Positions 27,241 to 35,577 of a DNA stretch of 64,000 nucleotides are shown here, piece after piece (position 1 is the stretch's first letter; every line of letters starts with the position of its first letter). Made by a program: the position numbers and the translations under genes. A model generated the notes under the pieces. It did not search any database and was not told the DNA's origin. It saw only the letters and a list, made by a program, of their open reading frames with translations. The stretch comes from Acinetobacter sp. UBA3106 (GTDB lineage Bacteria > Pseudomonadota > Gammaproteobacteria > Pseudomonadales > Moraxellaceae), in assembly GCA_002365595.1 (NCBI GenBank), contig DFAM01000009.1, positions 1 through 64,000 of the forward strand, in the 5' to 3' direction.

Positions 27241-28373
27241 TAGATAGCAGCCATTCCCCAACAAGTTTTAAAGTTGAAATCTCCCTCTGATCGCAAATAC
27301 TCTTTAAACATCTGAAATATATATTTTCTACGTGCTGAACCAATATTAAATTTCTTAGAATTAATACCTTTAATTAAATTTTCATATGACTGTAGCTCGA
27401 AATAATCAACCGTTTTTTGATCTTGTATATACTCCTCCAAAGAATTAATCATTTTATCCAATGTATTAAATACTTTACCTCGCATATTATTTTTAACCAG
27501 AATGCCTATCGAAGCAAAGAAACTTACAATAACGTTGTCTGAACCAAACCACGTATGTCCATCTTCAATTAACTCTGGATTATCTTGATATAATTTCCAA
27601 GCTAATCTATCAATTTCTTTAAACTTGTTTAAAGCTTCAATAAACGTCTCGAAATCTTCGTTTATTTTTTCCTTATTGGACTCGAAAATTTCGTTATTTT
27701 GAATTTGATCGTTGACAATATTTTCACTGTCTTGCTCTGGTGAACCTTTTAAAAATGCATAATATGCAGCTGCAATATTACTTAAAGGATATTTGTTTGG
27801 AGAAGTTCTTCTAGCTCCATCTCGCTCTGTGAATAATTCAATACCATTAACTTTTTCTTGAATTGTTTGCTTAGTCGTAGCAAAAAGTAGATCAATTTGA
27901 TGGCGCATTGACATTGCCTTTTGGCCTGAATTCAAAACAATCATACGGTAAACAATATTTTTTAAATCAGATTCCAACCAATATTCTAGGAGAAGTGTTT
28001 GCTTATCTCTAAATTCAAACCCCTCATCTTTAAGTTCTTTAAGAATATATGTTCTTTGTAATCCATCTAAAATATCTACTATTCCATTTTCAGATGATAG
28101 ACTCTGCTCAAGTTTATCTTGATCTTCAATATCACTAATAATAGAAGTAACTAATTCATGCTTTACTGCTAATGTAATAGAAGGTAATAAAGCTCCATCT
28201 TTTATATCCTGTTTTAGACGACCATATCCCTTATGGTTCTCCTTCTTTCTTTGAAGTTCAAAATCTTCAAAGTCATTTCCAATAATTTTTAGATATTTTT
28301 CAGGACTAACTTGGCAATAAACAACATCTGTATCACTTTTTAAGTCCTTTGCTTTTCCAATAACTTTAAACAT
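27240..28373 (-). CDS. DGxQR-motif protein (ParB/DUF262/DGQHR-like), partner of the HEPN-like gene
   Basis: The 377-residue protein has LLPSITLAV followed by VDILDGLQRTYILKEL (about residues 95-112) and then IVYRMIVLNSGQKAMSMRHQ. The order of a substrate strand, DGxQR, and a later LNxGQ segment is like the DGQHR/DndB and DUF262 (GmrS) groups of the ParB-like fold, which recur in restriction and defence loci. The C-terminal half is helical and unassigned. The start has a GAGAG site 9 bp upstream. The gene is very AT-rich and is coupled by TAATG to the HEPN-like gene. Function is inferred from motifs and context only. Confidence 0.65.
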   Translation of the reverse strand: MFKVIGKAKDLKSDTDVVYCQVSPEKYLKIIGNDFEDFELQRKKENHKGYGRLKQDIKDGALLPSITLAVKHELVTSIISDIEDQDKLEQSLSSENGIVDILDGLQRTYILKELKDEGFEFRDKQTLLLEYWLESDLKNIVYRMIVLNSGQKAMSMRHQIDLLFATTKQTIQEKVNGIELFTERDGARRTSPNKYPLSNIAAAYYAFLKGSPEQDSENIVNDQIQNNEIFESNKEKINEDFETFIEALNKFKEIDRLAWKLYQDNPELIEDGHTWFGSDNVIVSFFASIGILVKNNMRGKVFNTLDKMINSLEEYIQDQKTVDYFELQSYENLIKGINSKKFNIGSARRKYIFQMFKEYLRSEGDFNFKTCWGMAAI

Positions 28374-28509
28374 AGCTATTCTCTCTGTTTTCTAATTTTA
28401 TTTTAACTTTAAGTTATTAAAATTAAAAATTTTTTATACTCATTAAATGATTTTTTTTAAAATAAAAGTCACTTCATTACTACTTTAAATGAAAAAATTT
28501 TAATGTTAC

Positions 28510-29385
28510 TTAAATATCCTCAGTGATTCTCTGCGCCAACAACGTTGCGAAATGCTGCTTAATGCGATTACCCTGCTCATCTACCCGATGCAGCTCACCG
28601 ACATTTTCATTGTATTTCACAATGTTCCATCCCTCATACAAAGCACTTAATTCCCCGGCTTTAAACGTAAACGGAAAGTCAGACTGCGCAGGAATATCAT
28701 CGGTATCCATCGCACAGACAATCAGGTTAAAACCATTCACATGAGTCGCTTGTTGCATCTGTGCAATAAGAGGTTTCACCGTTGGTGCTTGTAAAAACAT
28801 CATCACCACGGTACAGCAAATAAAGTCATAATGGCCGGTAATGCTTGGGTCTGCATTTAAATCACGTTGTTGCACATGAATGTTATCAATCTGCTCAGAC
28901 TGAATGATCTGTCTTAAGGTTTGCAGGCTGTTTTCATTGACATCCCAGGCATCCACCTCAAAACCATGCTGACTTAAATACAGCGCATTACGCCCCTGCC
29001 CGCAGCCAACATCCAAGGCACGGCCACCTTGTAAATACGGCATAGCAGCCAAAATTTCCGAGTGAGTGGGTGAAAGCTGATACTTTTTATAAAAGTAATC
29101 CTGTGGCAGACAGTAAAATTGGAGCTGACATTCAATATCATCACTGGCGGAAACAATTTTGTGCCACGCTTGCGGTTCAATAAATGGAGGCTGCTGCTCT
29201 GGGCTAAAAACATGCTCAGACTTTACCGCGCCCGACTCTTCCAGCATGGCAAAATACAGCTCACCCTTGAATACGGTCAGTTTTGCCCAGGTCCCCGCTT
29301 TGGTATTGTGCGGATTTTTAAAACCTTGCGGAATACTCTGCTGTGTCCAGACAGGAAGTTCTTTATAACAAATAAGCTGTTGCAT
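28510..29385 (-). CDS. tehB: Tellurite-resistance methyltransferase TehB, long form
   Basis: The 291-residue protein joins an N-terminal beta-barrel domain of about 90 residues (LPVWTQQSIPQGFKNPHNT, GTWAKLTVFKGELYF) to a class I SAM methyltransferase with motif I ALDVGCGQGRNALYLS. This is the two-domain form known from Haemophilus TehB; E. coli TehB lacks the first domain. It should methylate tellurite or selenite compounds. I start at the ATG at 29385 (MQQLICYKE) with GGGAG upstream; the frame reaches a TTG at 29403. Confidence 0.85.
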   Translation of the reverse strand: MQQLICYKELPVWTQQSIPQGFKNPHNTKAGTWAKLTVFKGELYFAMLEESGAVKSEHVFSPEQQPPFIEPQAWHKIVSASDDIECQLQFYCLPQDYFYKKYQLSPTHSEILAAMPYLQGGRALDVGCGQGRNALYLSQHGFEVDAWDVNENSLQTLRQIIQSEQIDNIHVQQRDLNADPSITGHYDFICCTVVMMFLQAPTVKPLIAQMQQATHVNGFNLIVCAMDTDDIPAQSDFPFTFKAGELSALYEGWNIVKYNENVGELHRVDEQGNRIKQHFATLLAQRITEDI

Positions 29386-29680
29386 AAAAGGCTGTGCTCC
29401 CAATCATCAATTGTCTGTCTGAAATCAATCTGTTAACTATGTTTTAGCATAGCCCGTTCAACTTCAGATTGAAATAAGCTGCTTAACAAAGACTCATGCA
29501 AACATCCGGCTCCAAAAGCAATGTAACTCATCTGCAACATCATGTTATACCTATGTAAATTTAGTTGAATATTCACACAATTGAACTTCGCTAACTTATT
29601 TACTTTCAAAAAATTAATATCTCTGGCGTTAATATAAGCCGTACAAAAACCCTCTTTATTCTCACGATTGAGTCATCCAC

Positions 29681-30301
29681 ATGAATACTATTAAAACTGC
29701 CTTGGCTATCGCTGTAGTTGCAGGCACTACCTCTGCTATGGCTGCGACTGCTGTACAAACTACACCTGCTGCTAAAGTTGCTGCATTAAAAGCACAAGTA
29801 AAAGCAGATACCATTCAAGCTGCGAGTACGGTTAAATCAGCCGCCGCAACAACTAAAGATCAAGCTGCTACTGTTTCTAAAACAGCTACTCAAAAAACTG
29901 TAGCTGCTAAAAAAGTAGCAGTAGCTAAAACAGCAGCCACTAAAGATGCAACTGCTACAAAAGCGGTTGAAGCGAAAGAGGCAACTGTAGCTCAAGCTGA
30001 ACAAGTAAAAGAAGCTGCAGCTCATAACACTGTCGCTGCTAAAGATACTGTATTAGAAAAAGTGGTAGCAGCAAAAGATGCAACTGTTGCGAAAACTGTA
30101 GCTGCTAAAGATGCGGTAGCAGAAAAAACAGCTGAAGTGAAAGATGCCACTGTTGCTCAAGCAACTGAAGCTAAAGATGCTACTGTAGAAAAAACTGCAG
30201 ACCTAAAAGAAGCAGTTGCTGTAAAGGCAGATGCTGCTAAAACTGAAGTAAAAGCTGAGAAAAAATCATTCTTTTCTTGGTTTAAAAAATCTGCGGCTTA
30301 A
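29681..30301 (+). CDS. Exported Ala/Lys-rich protein built of 11-residue repeats
   Basis: A signal peptide (MNTIKTALAIAVVAGTTSAMA, cleavage near residue 21) leads into a highly helical Ala/Lys/Thr protein of 206 residues. Residues 85-194 are ten consecutive 11-mers of the type VAAKDATVAKT, with Lys at position 4, Asp/Glu at 5 and Ala at 6; an eleventh (74-84) fits more loosely. The protein ends KKSFFSWFKKSAA. The period of 11 is that of group 3 LEA proteins and apolipoprotein-like amphipathic helices, so a periplasmic envelope-protective or lipid-binding role is possible; none is established. It has its own terminator. Confidence 0.75.
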   Translation: MNTIKTALAIAVVAGTTSAMAATAVQTTPAAKVAALKAQVKADTIQAASTVKSAAATTKDQAATVSKTATQKTVAAKKVAVAKTAATKDATATKAVEAKEATVAQAEQVKEAAAHNTVAAKDTVLEKVVAAKDATVAKTVAAKDAVAEKTAEVKDATVAQATEAKDATVEKTADLKEAVAVKADAAKTEVKAEKKSFFSWFKKSAA

Positions 30302-30325
30302 TCTGCTTTAACGTATGTTAGCCTT

Positions 30326-30358
30326 AAAAAAGGATGCTATTCATGAGCATCCTTTTTT
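30326..30358 (+). terminator. Rho-independent terminator after the 11-mer-repeat gene
   Basis: The stem AAAAAAGGATGCT/AGCATCCTTTTTT has loop ATTCATG and lies 25 bp past the stop at 30301. Confidence 0.85.
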
Positions 30359-30399
30359 AGTTATACCGGAAATATTTATCTTCCATTTTAAAGGGCAAA

Positions 30400-30936
30400 C
30401 TAAGGAGTACCATTCCTCAAGGCAGTTCTTTGCTGCCCTTCTAACTGTCTGATGGCTTCACGCTGCGCACTACTATCCAGCACACCCAATGAAATTTGTC
30501 CGCGAGCGAGTTGCACATTGGTGGCACTACGGTCTATACCAAAAGGTTCAAGCAGCACATACAAACCTTCGCGCGGATCAGGTGACTGTAAACCTCGGGC
30601 AATGGCCAGAACATATTGCTGCAAAGGCGCTGGCAAGCTGTTGATATCTGGCATAGGGGCCTCAGGAACCAGATCGATGGTCATCAGAATAGTCGGGTCA
30701 ACCACAAAGTTTTGCGTATCCATCTGGATCTGCATAATTCTATGCTGCAAGGCTCTCTCTCTTGGATAATCGTGTGGATAATAGATGACCTGTGCTGTTT
30801 CGGCTTCAGCACTTAACTCGGCTTCAGTTAAGGGGCTTAATCCAAGGGCATCCGCTATATCGGCAAAAGTGGAGGAAATAGGAAAGCTTCCGGCAATCAT
30901 TATAATTGCACAGGACAAATTTTTTAGGAGCTTCAT
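30400..30936 (-). CDS. Exported protein of unknown function, paralogue of 33227-33754
   Basis: The predicted product has 178 residues starting at MKLLKNLSCAIIMIAG, with a signal peptide ending near TFADI. No family is recognised. The central and C-terminal parts share with the protein at 33227-33754 the blocks RALQHRIMQ...QNFVVD and LARGQI, and especially GLQSPDPREGLYVLLEPFGIDRS against GLQSGDPTQGLYIMLQPFGIDRS. An upstream extension of the frame to 30975 lacks a good start. Both paralogues point the same way within 3 kb. Confidence 0.7.
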   Translation of the reverse strand: MKLLKNLSCAIIMIAGSFPISSTFADIADALGLSPLTEAELSAEAETAQVIYYPHDYPRERALQHRIMQIQMDTQNFVVDPTILMTIDLVPEAPMPDINSLPAPLQQYVLAIARGLQSPDPREGLYVLLEPFGIDRSATNVQLARGQISLGVLDSSAQREAIRQLEGQQRTALRNGTP

Positions 30937-31204
30937 GGCAGTTCTACTCAACAATGAATTGAAGTAAATAAACAACCGTCGACAGCTATAATTGTATAGG
31001 TTATGCGCCTTTCAGCCACTTGACCCGGACCAGTGGTGTTGCAGGACATTCTAATTTTCTTTAAAAAATTCTCTCTTTTCACCTCTTAAAAAATACAAGA
31101 ACTGTGGCTGTAAAAAGCCTGACTCTGGATCATATTTTTATAAATCAGTTTTTTATATTCCTCGGCTTGATTGTCCCACCCATACAAGATTTCCACGATA
31201 CTCT

Positions 31205-31939
31205 CTATTTTTCTCGTATTCCTACGCGCAGAAGTACAGGAAATGTTACATCTAAGTGTTCAGGTCCCGCTTGTAAAGCCGCTGAAATGGGCTGTAATGG
31301 ATCATCGGTGTTTTGGTCGTGATAATGCTTGAGCGCAGACCAGGTCTGTAAATAGCTGAGCAGCTGCTGCGGAGTCCAGTGATATTCCAACTGCAAATCT
31401 GGAACAGCCTGCTCATGAAAAGGAAAGGGAATGCTTTGATACAGCTCATCAATATAACGGCGTTCACTATCCCAATAATCTTTTAAGGTTTCAGCATACA
31501 GCTGTTGGACCAAACTATTGATTGCCGCATCCTGAACATGAATCAGGCCATAGCCAATGACTGCCAGCACCCCTTGAGGTTTAAGCACCCGTTTGACTTC
31601 TTTATAAAATGCCTTAAAGTCAAACCAGTGTATCGCTTGTGCCACGGTAACCAAATCTACGGACTGTTCCGAAATGGTAGTCTGCTCTGCTGCCTGCACC
31701 TGATAGCTGACATTTTCAAAATAAGGCGCTTGTTGTAACTGTGCTTCGCTAATATCGGTCGCCAGTACCTGCTCGAAATACGGTGCCAAAAGCTGAGTAA
31801 ACTGACCAGATCCCGCAGCACAATCCCAGGCAAAAGTTCGTCCCGGTACATGCTTTAAAATTTCTTTGATTATTTGGCTGGAATAGCTAGGACGGGCCTG
31901 TTTATAACGCACACTATTGCTGGAAAAAAGATCTTTCAT
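31205..31939 (-). CDS. Class I SAM-dependent methyltransferase
   Basis: The 244-residue protein resembles small-molecule methyltransferases of the trans-aconitate or TMT type: it begins FSSNSVRYKQARPSYSSQI, has motif I AWDCAAGSGQFTQLL (Cys in place of the usual Gly/Asp step), VLATDISEAQL and AEQTTISEQSVDLVTVAQAIHWFD. The substrate is unknown. It lies 27 bp after the membrane protein at 31967-32680 on the same strand and may share its transcript. Confidence 0.82.
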   Translation of the reverse strand: MKDLFSSNSVRYKQARPSYSSQIIKEILKHVPGRTFAWDCAAGSGQFTQLLAPYFEQVLATDISEAQLQQAPYFENVSYQVQAAEQTTISEQSVDLVTVAQAIHWFDFKAFYKEVKRVLKPQGVLAVIGYGLIHVQDAAINSLVQQLYAETLKDYWDSERRYIDELYQSIPFPFHEQAVPDLQLEYHWTPQQLLSYLQTWSALKHYHDQNTDDPLQPISAALQAGPEHLDVTFPVLLRVGIREK

Positions 31940-31966
31940 TTAACGATGCTCATAATATTAATCAAT

Positions 31967-32680
31967 TTAATCAATCACCTGATCAATTGTGAAACTGGTC
32001 TGGGCAATCGGCACCAGCTGATCATTCAATTGATAATATTTAACATCATAGCTTCCTGCTTTCCAGCCTTTCGCGGGCTTAAAACTAACCCAGTTCTGTT
32101 CCCGATTGGCGCTGATGCGCTGCGGCATAAAAAACAGCACTTCGCCTGTGGACTGATTGCTCCAGCGCACAAATACCTGCTCGTTATTTGGGGTTTTTCC
32201 CAACGTATCAAAATGGGCGAATAACTGTTGTCCGGCATAAACCTGTCTTGGCAGCAGGTTATTCGCTATATATTGTTGCTGCGCCGTGACGCTGGCCTGA
32301 CCAGTCATGCTTTCATGCGGATCATTTTTTGCATCGACAAATTCCTCGACCAGGCGTTTGGCAAACGCGTGCTTGTCGTGGATATTAGATAAATCATAAT
32401 CCGGAAAGGCCTGCTGCAAATACTTGTTAATTTGCTCGGGTGTAGCTTGATCTATAAGGCTATTCACCTGAGTTTTCTGTTTTTTAAGCTGTTGTTGCAA
32501 TGCCGGACGATCTTCAGGCTGAGTCTGCGCTTTTTGCTGAATGGTCTGGATGAAATTTTCCACAGCAATATCCTGATTGGGCTCAGAAACAGTCGGTTCA
32601 GATTCAGGCGTGGACCGGGCAATAAAATAACCCAATCCAAAGCAGAATATGCCAATCACCAGTGCTGCAAAGAATTTCAT
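31967..32680 (-). CDS. Membrane-anchored periplasmic protein of unknown function
   Basis: The 237-residue protein starts MKFFAALVIGIFCFGLGYFI, an uncleaved membrane anchor, and continues as a Gln/Glu-rich helical periplasmic region (residues 25-130) and a beta-rich C-terminal domain (QVFVRWSNQSTGEVLFFMP, WVSFKPAKGWKAGSYDVKYY) that recalls DUF2914-type Ig-like domains. A GTG at 32698, directly after the lipoprotein stop, is an alternative start without a ribosome site. It follows the lipoprotein gene closely, suggesting an operon. Confidence 0.65.
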   Translation of the reverse strand: MKFFAALVIGIFCFGLGYFIARSTPESEPTVSEPNQDIAVENFIQTIQQKAQTQPEDRPALQQQLKKQKTQVNSLIDQATPEQINKYLQQAFPDYDLSNIHDKHAFAKRLVEEFVDAKNDPHESMTGQASVTAQQQYIANNLLPRQVYAGQQLFAHFDTLGKTPNNEQVFVRWSNQSTGEVLFFMPQRISANREQNWVSFKPAKGWKAGSYDVKYYQLNDQLVPIAQTSFTIDQVID

Positions 32681-32698
32681 GCGACTTAAATCCACCAC

Positions 32699-33148
32699 TT
32701 AGTTACAGGTGATGGTTTCTGTCAGGCTTCCAACAGGAATATTCACGCTTCCACTAGGAAATAACGCCCCTGCACTGACTTGCTGTCGAGTCAGGTTGGT
32801 TCCTGAAAGCAGTCTTAATCCTTCCGAAGTACAGAGTCCGGTTTGGGTATCATTACTCAGCTGTACTACACAGCCATTGACGGTTACTTTATGGGTATTG
32901 GTGACTGGCTGCACACATAACTGGGTAATGACCACTGAAGCAGGTGACTCCAGTTCACATGCTGAACAGTCCTGATTGCTGCCACCACAAGCATCGGCGG
33001 CTCTTTCGCTACGGCAAATATAGGTTTGGCTACCGAAAATAAATCTTTTTTCATAAGAAGAGTTAAAATAATCTCCGCTTCCGCTACCACCACAAGCCGA
33101 GAGTAAAAGTGATAAAGAGGTGAATACGGGGACAGCGATTGTTTTCAT
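32699..33148 (-). CDS. Cysteine-rich lipoprotein of unknown function
   Basis: The 149-residue product has a clear lipobox, LLLSACGG, with the lipidated Cys at residue 19. The mature part has an even pattern of cysteines (YICRSE, AADACGG, DCSACELE, QLCVQP, NGCVVQ, GLCTSE, ETITCN), implying several disulphides and a periplasmic or surface location. A GGAG site lies 8 bp before the ATG. No family is recognised. The membrane protein at 31967-32680 follows directly. Confidence 0.75.
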   Translation of the reverse strand: MKTIAVPVFTSLSLLLSACGGSGSGDYFNSSYEKRFIFGSQTYICRSERAADACGGSNQDCSACELESPASVVITQLCVQPVTNTHKVTVNGCVVQLSNDTQTGLCTSEGLRLLSGTNLTRQQVSAGALFPSGSVNIPVGSLTETITCN

Positions 33149-33226
33149 TGCGTAGTCTCCAGTTGTTATTACTTTGATTCTATAAAAACAAAGACCTCAA
33201 GCGATGGAGATATTAAACAAGAAAAA

Positions 33227-33754
33227 TTATTGCATTTTAGGTGTCATCAGCCCAGATGCAGGAGGGTTATTTATAGAATGTTCCAGCGTACCAATATTGA
33301 TCCTGTTCAGGTCAATCTGTATATGGGTCCCACGTTCGAGGGGCTGCATACTGTTGCTCCGGTCTATGCCAAAGGGTTGCAACATAATATACAAGCCTTG
33401 CGTAGGATCACCCGACTGTAAACCCTGAGCAATATTCAATACATGTTGTTGTAGTAAGGGAGCTAAAGAGTTTAGGTCTGGCTGTGATTGTAGGGGCTGA
33501 AGTTCAAGGTTGGCAACCATATGGCTATCAATCATAAAGTTTTGTGCTTCACGTGAACTACGAATCATTTGATGCTGTAAAGCACGGCGATTCATCTCAT
33601 CATTCTGATACGGCACAAGCCCTGTTTCTGTACGCAGTTCTGGCTCAGCCAGTACTTGCAGGGTTGGCAAGGTCACCGTGTCATCTGCGTGGGCCATCAG
33701 GCTTCCTGTACCACCGAACATCAGCACCAAAGCAGAGATTTTTAGAAGGTTCAT
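33227..33754 (-). CDS. Exported protein of unknown function, paralogue of 30400-30936
   Basis: The predicted 175-residue protein begins MNLLKISALVLMFGGTGSLM with signal cleavage near AHADD. It shares RALQHQMI...QNFMID and GLQSGDPTQGLYIMLQPFGIDRS with the protein at 30400-30936. The start is a choice: the frame is open to 33805 and offers ATGs at 33772 and 33754; the last leaves a normal signal peptide. No domain is recognised. Confidence 0.7.
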   Translation of the reverse strand: MNLLKISALVLMFGGTGSLMAHADDTVTLPTLQVLAEPELRTETGLVPYQNDEMNRRALQHQMIRSSREAQNFMIDSHMVANLELQPLQSQPDLNSLAPLLQQHVLNIAQGLQSGDPTQGLYIMLQPFGIDRSNSMQPLERGTHIQIDLNRINIGTLEHSINNPPASGLMTPKMQ

Positions 33755-33984
33755 AAGCTTGACTCGTAACATAATTTCAAGGCAATGCAGCTTTACACCA
33801 TGCAAGGAAAATGCTTCTCACTGCAACCGTATAGGTTATAGCCTACATAAAATTCCGTTTTCGCTCACCCTAACTCAGATAAACGGTGTTTTAACTCATC
33901 CTCAATTTATTAATGATATTCGGTTTTTATCAGTCTTTTATCGCAGCTTGCATACAGATATAAGGCCTATACCCAACAGACAGA

Positions 33985-34020
33985 CAAAAAAAATCCTCAA
34001 ACAATGTTTGAGGATTTTTT
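33985..34020 (-). terminator. Terminator after tRNA-Phe copy 1
   Basis: The stem AATCCTCAAACA/TGTTTGAGGATT is flanked by A- and T-runs, directly downstream of the tRNA-Phe at 34026 on the minus strand. Confidence 0.8.
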
Positions 34021-34025
34021 GAATA

Positions 34026-34101
34026 TGGTGGCGAGACCCAGGATCGAACTGGGGACACACGGATTTTCAATCCGTTGCTCTACCTACTGAGCTATCACGC
34101 C
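34026..34101 (-). tRNA. tRNA-Phe (anticodon GAA), copy 1
   Basis: The minus strand forms a cloverleaf beginning GGCGTGATAGCTCAG and ending TCTCGCCACCA, with anticodon loop TTGAAAA between ACGGA and TCCGT, hence GAA. An identical gene lies 211 bp upstream in its own direction, at 34237-34312. The acceptor stem has one T-T mismatch in both copies. Confidence 0.93.
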
Positions 34102-34180
34102 AATGCCGTGTATTAAGCCGTATCTGCTCTCAATAGTCAATATAATTCATCACATTTTTATTTGATCGAATATTTTTTAC

Positions 34181-34214
34181 CCAAAAAAAATCCCTGATGG
34201 GATCAGGGATTGAA
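34181..34214 (-). terminator. Terminator after tRNA-Phe copy 2
   Basis: The stem AATCCCTGAT/ATCAGGGATT is followed on the minus strand by a run of T, just past the tRNA-Phe at 34237. Each tRNA-Phe copy thus has its own terminator. Confidence 0.75.
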
Positions 34215-34236
34215 ATCTTGAAACAGATTTTGAATA

Positions 34237-34312
34237 TGGTGGCGAGACCCAGGATCGAACTGGGGACACACGGATTTTCAATCCGTTGCTCTACCTACTG
34301 AGCTATCACGCC
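34237..34312 (-). tRNA. tRNA-Phe (anticodon GAA), copy 2
   Basis: Identical in sequence to 34026-34101, with anticodon GAA and encoded CCA. The two copies form a short tandem with separate terminators. Confidence 0.93.
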
Positions 34313-34468
34313 GATGCCGCGTATTAAACAGTCTCAGCGTTTTTCAGTCAAGCAAGTTTTGGGCTTTTTAAAGCAAACGTTTATTTTTACAGCAAATTGG
34401 CGTTTATCTGTTTATTTTTTATTTAAAACTCAAATAATTATTCAGCAGTGTCAGTATTTTTAACCGAT

Positions 34469-34495
34469 AAAAAAGCAGCCATGAGGCTGCTTTTT
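34469..34495 (-). terminator. Terminator after the GNAT gene
   Basis: The stem AAAAGCAGCC/GGCTGCTTTT has a four-base loop (ATGA) and lies 16 bp past the acetyltransferase stop on the minus strand. Confidence 0.85.
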
Positions 34496-34510
34496 ATGTA
34501 CTCGATAGAG

Positions 34511-34888
34511 TTAAATTTTTTCCAGATGCGCCAGGCAACGATGAATTGCTCCACAGCCCGGTTCAAATGTCTTCACGCCTTTTTCTTCTTCGATCCGGCA
34601 GACCTCACTGACCAGTCGTTCTGCAACCCCGCGTCCACGGTTGGCCGGATGGACCACAATATTTTCCAGTATGCGGCTTTCCCCCTGTCCGGTACACCAA
34701 ATTGCCCCAATCAGTTTAGTATTAAATTCTGCTGTGTAAACTAATGTATACTGAGCCAAGTTTTGCTCTAGTTGTTCAATGGCATCTGCCCCATCTCCAA
34801 ATTCCGGGCTGGTGTCATACAGTCGCTCAAGCTGGCTGCGCACTTCGTCATTTTCTAATGAAGTATAAGCATGTACGGTAATAGGCAT
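34511..34888 (-). CDS. GNAT family N-acetyltransferase
   Basis: The 125-residue protein has the GNAT fold: the beta strand before motif A (SRILENIVVHPANRGRGVAERLV) contains the acetyl-CoA loop NRGRGVAE near residues 80-88. The C-terminal part (TFEPGCGAIHRCLAHLEKI) is short. The acceptor is unknown. It is divergent from hisB. Confidence 0.82.
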   Translation of the reverse strand: MPITVHAYTSLENDEVRSQLERLYDTSPEFGDGADAIEQLEQNLAQYTLVYTAEFNTKLIGAIWCTGQGESRILENIVVHPANRGRGVAERLVSEVCRIEEEKGVKTFEPGCGAIHRCLAHLEKI

Positions 34889-34983
34889 TGATTAACCCTC
34901 CTGAGCAATCTAATATGCGATGATTTCGTCATCGCGAAAAACAGTTTACATCATCATTTTTGACGTTTTTGAGGAACGTGTCT

Positions 34984-35577
34984 ATGACGCAACGTATCAG
35001 TGAAGTGGTAAGAAACACTAACGAAACCAAAATCCGAGTTCGTGTGAATCTTGATGGTACAGGTCAAGGCACTCTCAATACAGGTGTTCCATTTTTAGAT
35101 CATATGATTGATCAAATCAAGCGACACGGTTTATTTGACATAGACATTCATTGTGATGGTGACCTGGAAATTGATGATCATCACACCGTAGAAGACTGTG
35201 GTATCACACTCGGTCAGGCTTTCGCCCAAGCGTTGGGTGATAAAAAGGGTCTACGCCGTTATGGTCACTTCTATGCCCCACTGGATGAATCTTTAAGCCG
35301 TGTTGTGGTTGATTTATCTGGCCGTCCGGGTTTATGGATGGATATTCCATTTACTCGTGCCCGTATTGGTAGCTTTGATGTTGATCTATTCTCTGAATTT
35401 TTTCAAGGTTTTGTGAATCACGCTTTAATGACGCTGCATATCGACAACCTGAAAGGCAAAAACAGCCATCACCAGATCGAAAGCGTATTTAAAGCATTTG
35501 CCCGTGCACTCCGTATGGCTTGTGAAGTCGATCCACGTGCAGAAAATACCGTTGCTTCAACCAAAGGTAGTTTGTAA
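34984..35577 (+). CDS. hisB: Imidazoleglycerol-phosphate dehydratase
   Basis: HisB removes water from imidazoleglycerol phosphate in histidine synthesis. The 197-residue monofunctional form starts at MTQRISEVVRN with GAGGAA upstream; an earlier frame start at 34960 is ignored. The metal-binding His clusters are DHMIDQIKRHG, DDHHTVEDCG, and LHIDNLKGKNSHHQIES. Its TAA overlaps the hisH ATG (TAATG), so the two are coupled. Confidence 0.96.
   Translation: MTQRISEVVRNTNETKIRVRVNLDGTGQGTLNTGVPFLDHMIDQIKRHGLFDIDIHCDGDLEIDDHHTVEDCGITLGQAFAQALGDKKGLRRYGHFYAPLDESLSRVVVDLSGRPGLWMDIPFTRARIGSFDVDLFSEFFQGFVNHALMTLHIDNLKGKNSHHQIESVFKAFARALRMACEVDPRAENTVASTKGSL

Noticed and set aside
33678..34022. 114-codon plus-strand frame
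   Set aside because: It is antisense to an exported protein gene and then crosses a terminator; no start signal.
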